Source of the DNA: Cynocephalus volans
Taxonomy: Eukaryota; Chordata; Mammalia; Dermoptera; Cynocephalidae
Length of the DNA: 64,000 bases
Direction of reading: 5' to 3'
Assembly: GCF_027409185.1 (NCBI RefSeq)
Contig: NC_084463.1
Location: forward strand, 161,239,869 to 161,303,868
Part shown: positions 10,311 through 20,800 of the stretch, one piece after another
Numbering within the stretch: the first letter of the stretch is position 1
How the letters are laid out: the number at the start of each line of letters is the position of its first letter
Made by a program: the position numbers and the translations under genes
The notes under the pieces: generated by a model
Seen by the model: only the letters and a program-made list of their open reading frames with translations
Told to the model about the DNA's origin: nothing
The model's database searches: none

Positions 10311-10344
10311 AAGTAATGACTCTTGTTTACCTGCTGTTTCTATA

Positions 10345-10500
10345 GCACCAGCCTCCTCTGAGCACTTTACCTATATCAGTTCACTGAATCCTTGTAACAC
10401 CCATTTTACATAAGAGAAAACCGAGGCAGTGAGAGGTCAAGTAACTTCTCCAAGGTCACACAGCTAGGAAAAGTTGGCGAGATTAAGAGCTTGAATATCG
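10345..10500 (-). mobile_element. MIR SINE fragment
   Basis: 'gagcactttacctatatcag', 'cattttacataagagaaaac' and 'caaggtcacacagctagg' in that order are the reverse complement of MIR. Confidence 0.65.
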
Positions 10501-10744
10501 CTGCTATTGGTAGCTCATACTTAATGGCCCTCCTGTGAACTGTACCTAAGGTGGCACTTGCTGCTGGGGACTGTCACTGTCTGCTCCATCCCCAGACGGG
10601 GTGTGCCATGGAGAGTAGGGCAGCATCATAGCCCACAAGGGTCCTCAGGCCTGTGTGCTGCCCCCTTGGCCTTGAAGGACTTGTGGCCTGGGGAAAGCAA
10701 GGGCTGCTCAGTAGCCAGCTGCTGTCGCGGGGGCGCACTGCAGG

Positions 10745-10800
10745 CTTAGGGCGGGACGGGGCGGGGCTGGTGGCCTGCAGAGCCTGTAAAAGCGGTGCAG
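10745..10800 (+). promoter_or_regulatory. predicted CST6 core promoter
   Basis: Two GC boxes lie in 'gggcgggacggggcggggc' (10,749-10,767), followed by a weak TATA-like 'tgtaaaag' at 10,785-10,792. That places a transcription start near 10,810-10,820 and leaves a very short 5'UTR before the ATG at 10,826. The prediction is from motif spacing only. Confidence 0.45.
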
Positions 10801-10825
10801 GGCTGCAGGCTCAGCACTGACAACC

Positions 10826-11065
10826 ATGGCACGTCTGAGCCTCAAGCTGGCACTGGGTCTGACCCTGCTTGCACTCTGCCTCCTGGCGCTACCCCGTGAC
10901 ACTGGGGCCTGGACAGGGGAGCACATGCAAGGAGAACGCCAGGACCTGTCCCCCAGCGACCCGCAGGTGCAGAAGGCTACACAGGCGGCAGTGGCCAGCT
11001 ACAACAAGGGCAGCAACAGCCTCTACTACTTCCGAGACACGCACATCCTCAAGGCACAGAGCCAG
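10826..11065 (+). CDS. CST6: CST6 coding exon 1
   Basis: It encodes residues 1-80: signal peptide, N-terminal trunk and the alpha helix with the legumain-site Asn64. It ends at CAG before donor 'gtgtgg', which is GT but otherwise weak. This is the standard cystatin exon break inside the QxVxG hairpin. Confidence 0.95.
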
Positions 11066-12079
11066 GTGTGGCGGGGCGAGGGCCAGGGGCCAGGGTGAGG
11101 CGGGCGAGGACAGACAGACGCTGCCCGGGCGCAGGGGGTTCCAGAACCCACAATGAACGAAATATGTAAACTTCAAAGAAAGACAGGATCCAACCCAGTG
11201 TTGGGCAACTCGCCTCCACTTGCCTCCCTGAGTCCTGCCCTGACGGGGTGGACTGGGGAGGGGAGTGCAGATGGGGCAGTGGGCAGCCTGTGGTGGCGGT
11301 GGCAGGTCTGCGCAGGCGCGGGCAGGTGTGCCCATGGGGACTCAGCCTCCTGAGTGCTGCTGAGCCTCCCGCGTCCTGCAGGCTGCAGGCCTGCGCCCCT
11401 CTTCCCAGGGATTCCCACCAGGGTGAGGAACGTGCCCCTGGGCAATGGGAGAACGTGGAGGGAGGCGATAGGTCAGGATCTGGGATTGACTGTTGGCAGC
11501 CCTGACCTGTCCCTGCCGTCATGGTCCCCAGCTGGTGGCTGGCATCAAGTACTACCTGACAGTGGAGATGGGGAGCACGGCCTGCCGGAAGAATGCTGGA
11601 GACGGCATCAACCTCACCACCTGCCCCCTGGCTGCTGGGGCAAAGGAGGAGGTAACAGCCCTGTCCCCTGATCCCCGAACCCCACAGAGGCCACAGCCCT
11701 CAGCTGTGTGGACTGAACGGGTCCGGCTGGCCAGGCGGACGCTGGCTGAACCTGTCTGCCTTCTGGATGACTCAGCCACCACACCTGCAGGAAGGAGGAG
11801 GCTGGGGCTTCCCTGGGCAGTGAAGGACTCGCTGGCGGGATCTGGAATCCAGCCCCGGCCACCTGACTCGATGTCCCTCAGGCCAGTGCCTGCCCCTCTC
11901 TCGCCCCAGGGCGTCTGGGCAGGCCGGGCACTGGCTGTTGGCGGGAGGCTGGCCAGCCGGCTCACCCGTCCTTCTCCCCCGTGCTGTCTCCACAGAAGCT
12001 GCGCTGTGACTTTGAGATGCTGGTGGTTCCCTGGCAGAACTCCACTCAGCTGCTAAAGCACCACTGTGTGCAGCTGTAA
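10826..12079 (+). CDS. CST6: cystatin E/M (CST6), three coding exons
   Basis: A secreted inhibitor of papain-like cathepsins (cathepsins L, V, B) and of legumain, acting mainly in skin and epithelia. Exons 10,826-11,065, 11,532-11,651 and 11,996-12,079 join in phase 0 to give 147 aa (human is 149). Residues 1-28 form a Leu/Ala-rich signal peptide. The inhibitory wedge is present: a Gly in the N-terminal trunk (Gly36), the first hairpin QLVAG (80-84, built across the exon 1/2 junction) and Pro-Trp of the second hairpin (132-133). Asn64, the legumain-reactive residue known for this family, is kept. Four Cys (98, 111, 124, 144) form the two expected disulfides. Asn135 is in an N-S-T sequon. A further sequon, Asn107-Leu-Thr, is visible. 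The ATG has a strong context (CAACCATGG). No disruption is seen. CATSPER1 lies convergently 2.7 kb downstream, as in human. Confidence 0.96.
11532..11651 (+). CDS. CST6: CST6 coding exon 2
   Basis: The acceptor is 'atggtccccag'. The exon has 40 codons (residues 81-120) with LVAG, the first Cys pair and a CPLA stretch. The donor is 'gtaaca'. It is two codons shorter than I recall for human, between the two Cys. Confidence 0.95.
11996..12079 (+). CDS. CST6: CST6 coding exon 3 with stop
   Basis: The acceptor is 'tgctgtctccacag'. It encodes 27 residues with the VPW second hairpin, the N-glycosylation sequon and the last two Cys, and ends in TAA. Confidence 0.95.
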   Translation, partial: KLRCDFEMLVVPWQNSTQLLKHHCVQL

Positions 12080-12134
12080 CAGGCCCCCAGGGTGGCGCGG
12101 GCGGGGCTGGCGGCCCTTGGGCCACATCCCTTGC

Positions 12135-12140
12135 AATAAA
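12135..12140 (+). terminator. CST6 polyadenylation signal AATAAA
   Basis: A canonical AATAAA lies 56 bp after the stop, with cleavage expected at about 12,155-12,165. A short 3'UTR results. Confidence 0.85.
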
Positions 12141-12165
12141 TCGCCAGCTCTGCTCTTGCATAGGT

Positions 12166-14809
12166 GCCTTGTGAGTGCTTCACTCCCCCTGCCCCACTCC
12201 CACTCAGCTGACAGGGCACCCACAACACTCCCAGCCGAGCATCTGCCCTCCCAGCCCGGATAACGCTGGGGGTACAAGGTTCAGTCCCCAGTCCTAGAGT
12301 CCCCCAAACACCCCCGCATCACGGACATAGAGAAGCAAACCTCCAGAGTCCCCAATCGCAGCCAGAAGCTCACAGTATTCTCAGAGATAAGGGGCAGGAG
12401 AAAAAGCCACACAAGAGAGTAGAACAGGGACCGTGTCTGTGAATACTTTGGGAGGCACCTGTGCTCTGTCCCTCTCAGCACCCAGAAGGGGTTCAGGGTG
12501 GCCCGGGGTGGGTTCAGCCGGGCAGGCCCCAGCACACTGAGCCACCGACTTCTGAAGATCCCTGTCCTTGCATATGGCCGCGGGACGGCAGAGTCCCTGC
12601 AGGCCAAGACACCATGAGGGCTAGGACAGCGCCTCTCAAGTCCACAGCACGACCACATGCCAGACGGACTCCCCCAGTGCCCTGCCCTGGGCAAGACCCT
12701 AGGATGGGACTGGACAGGAAGCCCCAGAGGGACCAAGCTCAAATCTACTACCCACAGGAGGGATGCAGGGATGGATTCCATTTAACGCCATTTAAAGGAA
12801 ACCGAGCTGCAGCATGTTTGGCACACCAGCATTTCAGGCTGCAGTTCACATTGACTGCACACACACAACCCTAGGACACACCAGACATACATGCACAGAA
12901 ACCCTCAACACACACTCAGATGCTCCCGGAGCCACATACCCAGCAAATACAACCACACACCACCTAGCAACGCAGAAGCACCAGCAAAAACACACACAAG
13001 CGGCACACCCCAGAGAAACCACCCGGAGATGTACACACAGACCCCAAACACGCAACCCAGAGTCCCACATGCCACACCCAGAGGTGTCCCTCAGACACAC
13101 AACCACTCAGCCACACCTGGGATGGGAAAGGAAGTAACTGGGACACCGTCAGGCCCAGGCAGGTGGCTGTGGATGGCACCCGGCAGCCCCTCCTTGCACG
13201 CAAGGCCCCACAGCCCACTGGTGTCTGCCTGGTCACCTGCCCGAGGCTGGGCCTCAGAAGGAGCAGCCCAGGTACAGTCCCTGCCCTCTGTCCCCACGCC
13301 CACATTAGGGTGGAGCTGGGGAGGTGGGACATAAACACTGACTCCACCTGGGAGTCTGAGGGACTGCATTTGACAGGAGTTAGGGACACAGGGACAAATT
13401 CCAGCCCTGCTTCTGTTCAAGCCTATCACATGTGGCAGCTCAGACAGCCCGGGCTGGGGGTGGGTGTTGCTTGGATGAGCTCCCAGGTGCCCTCAAGTAC
13501 GAGCACGAGGCCCAGCATGGGGGTGGCCCAGGGTAGGTGGCAGGAAACGTCTGCTTGTTGAATGAATGTGTGAGGTGGTGGGGAGGAGGTCCCGAGACGT
13601 CTGCCAGGTGGCCTCTCCACCCCTGGAATCTGCCCAAATCCCAGGTGGCATTTCCTCTGCACGGTCCATTCCTGGGCCCTGAGACAGGCGGCGCCCAGGG
13701 GAGGTGCTGCTTCTGTCCTGTGGCCCTGAGGCTCCTCCACTGTCTGGTCCAGCCCGGAGGTGGGGGTGGGTGGTGGCAAAACCTTGTGTGGCCCTCAGCC
13801 TCCACTCGGGAGTGTCACCAAGACTGCCTCCAGCCTGCACTATACCCAGGATGGCCTCCACTAGAGGTGAGGTGGCTGTTGAAGACAGTGACACCCCCAC
13901 CCCACCGTGGATGGGGAGCCCCAGGCCACAGCTGGGCCGGAGCTGGACTCAGTGCTAGGCCTCCAGCTCCCAGCACAGGCCAGTGCCCCCGTGACACCCC
14001 AGTGGGGACATGGGCTCTGGGCACCCTGCCCAGGCTCAGGCTGTACGTAGAGGACTCATCTAAGCCCTAACCAGGTAGGGTGGGGGCAGCCCTCAGCCTC
14101 GTTGTCCCGCTTCCTCCCCAGCAGCAGGACACCGGCCACACACACCATGGCTCTACCCCGCCCTGAGCCCACGAGCACCCGAGCAGCGTCCACGCTCCCT
14201 CCCCACACTGAGCCTCTGCAGTCTGACCCCAGGAAGCGCAGGCTATGGCAATGACCTCTCACCTCTGGGTTCATGATATCTCCATGGGACTGGCACCATT
14301 ACACTGGATGCTGAGGGTCCTGGTAGGCCTGAGCCCCTACTCCTGTAGTCCCCTGGTGTCCCAGGCCCTCACACCTCCAGGTTCTTCCAGCCTGTTCTTC
14401 TCCTGACTCCTGGACCAGGCAGGCCCTCTTTCCCAAGCAGGGTCACTGCCCACTCTGTCCTCTCCTGCCACAGCCAGCACCTGAGCCTGGTCCCTTTCTG
14501 CATCACCCCTCTGGCTGCTGCCAATGCGGTGGTGGGCCGAGTAGGCTGCCGGGCCCTGGTGGGCCGGAGAAGACCCCAGACAGCCCCCTTCACGTGCCAC
14601 ACTCACACGTGCACGCACACAAGTTCCCGACCCTGTGCCTCGGGCCGGCCAGTGAGGACACGGAGCCATGTGGGGTTTTAAAACTCTCTTGGGGCCCCAA
14701 CCCTGCAGGGCCAGGACAATCACTACAGCAGATGTGGGGACTTGTCCCAACCCACCCCCGTGGACAGCTTGTCAGACGCTGAAGTCTCTCTGGTGTCCCT
14801 CTCCAGGGG
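12166..14809. other. CST6-CATSPER1 convergent intergenic region
   Basis: GC-rich, with no further gene. It includes a degenerate CA/ACAC-rich patch at about 12,846-13,110. The 3'UTR of CATSPER1 (- strand) must begin at 14,809, but I found no AATAAA or ATTAAA on the - strand close to the stop, so its poly(A) site is unassigned. The long open frames here are GC-rich shadow frames without recognisable domains. Confidence 0.55.
12846..13110. repeat. degenerate CA-rich simple repeat
   Basis: Irregular ACAC/CACACC-rich sequence interrupted by 'accctagg'-type words. No fixed period is obvious. Confidence 0.6.
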
Positions 14810-14836
14810 TCACTTCCTGAAGTCCTCTTCCCCAGC
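14810..14836 (-). CDS. CATSPER1: CATSPER1 exon 12 with stop
   Basis: 27 bp. The acceptor is 'gtgccaccctgcag'. It encodes AGEEDFRK and TGA. The end matches the known C-terminus in length and sequence type, with Lys as the last residue. Confidence 0.88.
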   Translation of the reverse strand, partial: AGEEDFRK

Positions 14837-17800
14837 CTGCAGGGTGGCACGGGAGGGTGAATGAGCCGGTGCCAGCCTCTGCCCTCCCCAATGCCCGGGG
14901 AACTGTTCCCCACGGCCACTTCTGGGCACGAGTGCCCAGAGGTCCCCAGCCTCGTGCATCGCCCCTCCCCCCATCCTGCCTGGTCACCTCGAATGCGGTG
15001 TCCACAATCTCATCGATGACCGATGCCTGGGAGCGGAACTTCTGTTGCTGATGCTCCACCGCGGCCACCAGCTGCAGGAAGTGGAACAGCTGCTCCTGCT
15101 GCCTGGGGGCAATGGCAGAGGCAAGGGCCAGGCTGACCTGCCTGCTGGGCCTTCTGCGCCCCCAGCGCCACCTACATGGCTCTTCTTGCCTGCCTCCCCC
15201 TCCCCCGGAAACTCACGTCACCCTAGATCACTATTTCCGGAGTGTCTCCTTTTCCACACCTAACAGCGCCCCCACGTCTGCGGGTACCACGGAGGCTTCT
15301 GAGTATCACTGTGAGAAGCGTCCGTCCCCATTACTCACCCATCTACCCACGTGCTTGGCCCTTCATCTGCCCCATACCTCTCCAGGTACCCATTCAACCA
15401 TCTGCCCGTCCATCCCCCCATCTACCTGTCCATTCCCTCACCATCCAGCCAGTCCACCTGTCCACACTCACCTGTCCCTCCATCCACCTGCTCTTCCTGC
15501 ATAAACCCACCCGCCCAGCTACACCTTCACCATGCTGTGCAGTCGTGCCCCTGACCACTCGCCCACCCACTCATTCACCCACCCAAATAGGCAGTCACCT
15601 ATCCAGCCATTCACTCGTCACCCACCCGTCTTACCAACCCATCCATCAAATAACACCGACGACCACGAACACTGCAAGGTGCTCAGTGGATAGACAGATG
15701 AATCAGAAATGGCCTTTCTCTCAGAGACAGACAACAAGGAACACATGGTGGTTGGTGTAAACTTGGGGTGCAGAGGGGCCCAGAGGAGGGAAACTCAGCC
15801 AGTGTGGGCATCTGGAAAGGCTTCCGGGGGAAGCATAATGGAGCTGAATTTGAGGGTTTGGCAGCCTTGGGCAGGGTCCCTGGGGCTCCAAGGTGTGAGA
15901 ACAGCAGGGAGCATAACCGGGGGCCTGGGGGCAGGCTTCAGGGAAGGCTGTTTCAGGGGCTGGGTGAATTGAAGGTGGAGACGCCAGGCAAGGTCAAAGC
16001 AAGCAGCCTGGGCCTTATCGTGAGGCGGGCAGGAGCCATGGAGGGCTTAGCCTCAGGGGAGGAGGAAGCTGTCCTGACTCAGTTGGCCACTATGTGGACA
16101 GGGACGGAGGGTGACCTTGGGCCTCCAGGCCATACCTGAGCTGCTCCCTCACCCCACCGCCTCCTCCCTCCACCTGCTGACGTCTCCCCTTACTCCATGA
16201 CCCAAAACACGTCTGTAGAGGTGGGGCCCTCACGGGCAGACTGTGAGTCTGTGTCCTCTTTGGGTCCCTAGAGTGCTCCCTGGGCTGGCCTTGACAAGGT
16301 TTGGGGATGTTTCTTGAGTAAAGAGATGAGTGGAATCCCTGCTGGTGGCATTGTCCAGGTGGTACCTGGGAAGCGTGGTGTGCAGCAGCCACTCCCCGCT
16401 TTATACAGTGGCCTTCTGCCTCCAGCTCCCTTCCAGGGAGGTGGGCAATGTCTCTTTCCCTCCCAGCTGCCAGCCAGGCCCCCAGACCTCTCCCCTCTCT
16501 CTCATCTCCTCACTTCTCAGTCATGGCCCCAAACTTTTTCTCAATGAGCTGCTTTTGCATAGTGGTTTCACTCAGGATCTCTTCAGGCTCTAGATGGAGA
16601 GAAAGAAAGGTGAGGTCAAGAAGATGGCTGGATTCAGAGAGGAGGTGGGAGAAACCCCGTGTGTCATGGAGATATTCAAACAGGGGCTAAAGGAGCTTCT
16701 GTTCAGGGTGCCCCCAAAGACATTGCTTCTCTGGGCTTGGAGTGTGTAGCGGTCTGTCTGTCCAGCTTCCATTCTCTCTTCTTCTAGTGAAAGTGTCCCA
16801 TTTTCCTGGGCAACAACCCTACTCCTTTTCAGTCCATGTTGTCTAGCTGGAGTTGGTCTCACTGACCCCTGTCCTCAAGGACATGTGACTTGGGTCTGGC
16901 TGATCAGAGCAGCCTACTCTTCAGCTGCAGTGACTGGTTGAGAACTAGGCAAGTGATTCGATCAGAGCAAAGGATGCTAATTTCTGGGACTTCACTGGGA
17001 ATGCTGGGAGGAGAGGACCTCTTCCTGCTGGGAGGCTAGGGATGGCTCATCTGTAAGGATTTGGAACTAGAGTTGCAAGTGCACATTTTGCCACTACAAG
17101 GGAAGAGTTGTCATAAGAACAAAATCACACAGAGGGCTCTGGAGTGGAGATATGGAAGGAAGCCAAATCCTGTGATCATCATTTGAGTCCTGGATCTAGC
17201 GCTCCTGAAAGCCGACGTGCCCTCAACCTGTTAAGTAATTTGAGTCTCGGTTCCTGTGGGAGAGCACAGGTGAGGGACTAGGTAACCTCTGAGGATCCTT
17301 GATCCTCTGGTGTTGATTATAAGAGTGAGATTCTGGAGCTCAGAATCTAAAGTTCTGAGGATCTTTAAGCAGGAAGCAAACCAGCTGGCTCAAAACCAAT
17401 CCACTCGGAAAGCCGGGGCTGTGAAATGAACATGTATAGTGATAACACGGAAATCTGCTCTGACCAGGTGGCTAAACTGTAGTGCCTTGGGAGATGTGGG
17501 ACAAGTCATAGTCCCATCTGCATGTCCTGGAAAATGTTCTCATAAGACCATTTTTACTTAGAAGAAGACTCGATGGCACTAGAAGGTCATCAAATAACCT
17601 AGCATGCTTCTTGTGTCCCTTACCCTAGATGCCTGCATGTAGGATGTAACCTAGTAATCATCCCAAGCCTATACCGCATGTACAACCAGTAGAAAACTGA
17701 CTAAGTGATAAGGCGGGGCTGTCCTTGTCTCTCTCTCCTTTGATTCTTCCCCCTTCTTGTAGTTATAAAATGCTAAGCTCTGCTGGCCTCTTCGCAGCAT

Positions 17801-20800
17801 ATTTCTCAGGGCGACCTGACCTATGTGTTTCCCCAAATGCGATCGTCACACTCGCTCAATAACTCCTATGCTTTATATGTTCAGCCTCAGTTCCTTTTAG
17901 GTCAACAATAAAGAACTTCATTTTTGTAGATTCTCAATCCACGTCGAGTGGCTCTGGACAAGTGTGTATAATCTTGACGAAACCCACAAAGGCAGCTGAA
18001 ACCATCCCATGGAAGACCAAGTGCTATGAACTTTATAAGTGATTAACAGAAATGGGGGGGTTGGTGAATCACAATTTGGCTAATTAGCCTTGTAGCAAGT
18101 GGGTCTTTGAAGAATCAACTCTGAGTTTAATTGTCTTTTGGAGGATTGTCCGAGAGCCCTTTGGACCGAAGTTCTGCACTGTGAAAGTCCTCCTGCATCT
18201 CAGATTCTAAACCTCTGAAACGGAGCCTAGAATTGTGTGTGTGACTGTGGAAGGAGGCTGCGGGCATGGAGAGCTGGCCCACCCTGAGCTTGAGCAGGTG
18301 GGGCAAGGGCGGGCAGGGCCATACCTTCCTGGCTGAGCTCCGTCAGCGAGTCATCCAGAAGCTTCTCATGGACGCGGGCGGCCCTCTGTGAAGAAGAGGC
18401 CTTAGTCCTGCCTGAGGCCCATGCCCACCTGTGCCTGGAGCACCCGGGCCCCCTCGTCGTGGATCTGTGCCACCTGCCCCACAGCACTCAGTACCTCCTG
18501 CTTCACTTTCTCTAGGCCTTTGAGCAGTGCCATCTGGAAGTTATCCACCAGGACAGCGATCACCAGGCTGGGGAGGAGAGACAGGGGGGTGCTCTCAAGG
18601 AGGAGGCTGTAGGACAGGCCCTGTCCCCTCCTCTGTTCAGTGTGGCACGGCAGGGTGAGAGGGCTGGAGGAGCAGCCGGGGATGGGTGGGGGGAAGCAGG
18701 CAGTGATGCTGGGCCGCAGAGTAGGGCGGGGCCTCACTTGAGGAAGATGAAGTACTGGATGACGATGTAAATCATGAGAATGGGAATGATGTACCAGGCT
18801 CCTGGGGGGAGCAGGAGGGGAGGGTCAGTGGGCGGTTCTCTGCCACCCTCCCTGCACCCCTCCCCGCGGGCATCACAGGCCCCACTTGGCAGATAGACTG
18901 AGCCCTCGGGTTGTGCTCACCCAGCCAGTCCCGCCCTCCATCCATCCTTGGCCCCGCCCCACCCGGGCACTGCCCCGCCCCCGGCCCCGCCCCGCCCCCC
19001 CGCCCCAGCCTGAGCCCCGCCCCACCCGAACCCCGCCCCAGCCTGAGCCCCGCCCCACCCAGGGCCCCGCCCACCCCGGACCCCGCCCCAGCCTGAGCCC
19101 CGCCCACCCGGGCCCTGCCCCGCCCCACCCGGACCCCGCCCCAACCCGAGCCCCGCCCACCTCGGGCCCCGCCCCAGCCTGAGCCCCGCCCACCCCGAGC
19201 CCCGCCCACCCGGACCCCGCCCCAGCCTGAGCCCCGCCCCACCCCGGACCCCGCCCCAACCTGAGCCCCGCCCACCTCGGGCCCCGCCCCAGCCTGAGCC
19301 CCGCCCACCCTGGGCCCGGCTGTCCGTGTAGATGAGGGACCAGTCATCCAGGGTGAGCATAGTGAAGAGGGTGAAGATGGTGGTGAAGATGTTCTGGAAG
19401 TGCTTGGGGTCCGATCTTCGGAACAGTGCCCGGAGAACCACGGAGAAGAGGACTGGCTGTTCAGGGTCAAAGCAAGCTCCAGGGCCCAGCCCCCTGGTCA
19501 GAGCCCTCCTGCCACCCGCGCGAGTCCCTGCTGCCCCCGCCCCTTCCACCACAGGATACAGAGACAGGTAAACATGAGGATGAGGATGGACGCGATGGAC
19601 GGCAAGGACCGGCCCAGGGTCCCTGTCACTTCATGGAGGCTGGTCAGGAAGCTGTGGGAAGAGGTGGAGAGGGAGGCTGAATCAGCGGGGCTGGAGATCT
19701 GTCCCCAGTAGCCAGAGCTGGCACTGGAGGCAGGAGGTCCCTGATTTGTTCGTGGCAAGGGTGAGTCCTGGCCCTCCTCTGGAAAATGAAGAGATTGATC
19801 CCAGAGCATGGCGGGAGGCTTGTCGGAAGCAGGCTGGGGTCTGCGGCTGCCCCCTCCCCCATCTCTTGATCAGGTCAAGCGTTGAGTGGATTCCATGGGG
19901 ACCAAGGAATGTCCCCTCTTCCTTCAGACTCCCCACAGCAGAGTGGGCAACCGTGGCAGCGCTGACCTGAGCCTCTGCAGAACTCGGATGGCCCTCAGGG
20001 CCCGCATGCTCTTGAAGACCTTGAGGATGCGGAAGAGGCTTTTGTGGTAGATGGAGACGGAGTGGAGCTGCATGAGAACAAAGTCCAGCACAGCCACGAC
20101 CATGATGAAGAAGTCTGAGGGTACAGGGGTGCCTGAGTGTGGCCAGCTTCTGCCTGGGTCCCCAGCCAGGACCCATAGCCCTCCCAATGCCAACACCCCT
20201 GTCCCTGCCTCTCTTTAATTCTCAGCCTCCCCAGACAGTTCAGTGGTTCCCAGCACACCCACACACACCCACACACACCCAGACATACAAGCAAACACAT
20301 ATGCACACACACACACATGCACACACAACGCATGTGCAACAAACACATACACACACACAACGCATGCATACACAAGTACACACAAAAATATACACACGCA
20401 CACACACACACATGCACACAATGCATGCATCAGAAGCACAAACGTGCACCTGCATGCACACATGCATGTGTGTGCACATATCTGCACACGCACACAATCA
20501 CACACCCATCCTTACACACCTAGATTGTTCCAGGAGTCACAAAAATAACCGAAGCCCAGGGAAATGATCTTGAGCAGAGCTTCCAATACGTAGATGCAGA
20601 GGAAAATGGAGTCCAAGGCCAGGAAGTACCATTCTGTGGGGATATCAGGGGCTTGTTCAGGGCTGTCCCCAGCACCCCTGGTCCCTCTCTCTCTTCTCGT
20701 CACTATTGGGAAGCCCAAATACCTAAGCTCTCCCTGGCTCTGCCCTAAATGGCTGTGTGACTTAACTGCTCTGTCTCTCAGTTTTCTTGTCTATAAAACG

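Larger units (their letters stand above)
9441..10680. other. intergenic sequence upstream of CST6
   Basis: No gene recognised. It contains MIR fragments (listed separately) and otherwise unique sequence. If the duplication extends past the short array, part of this stretch should have a counterpart beyond the giant array, outside the window. Confidence 0.5.

Noticed and set aside
1-10500. BANF1, expected near CST6 by human synteny
   Set aside because: No frame in this part resembles it. It probably lies upstream of the window.
11049-12228. Several overlapping minus-strand frames of 60-157 codons opposite CST6
   Set aside because: Shadow frames in GC-rich DNA with no recognisable domain. CST6 on + explains the region.
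18772-19552. Long Gly/Trp/Arg-rich minus-strand frames of about 200-230 codons
   Set aside because: They read from real exon 6 through the intron 6 GC minisatellite. The repeated Gly-Trp units are translated minisatellite, and the spliced frame leaves at the donor at 19,308.
20215-20567. His/Thr- or Cys/Val-rich frames
   Set aside because: They are translations of the CA microsatellite of intron 3.
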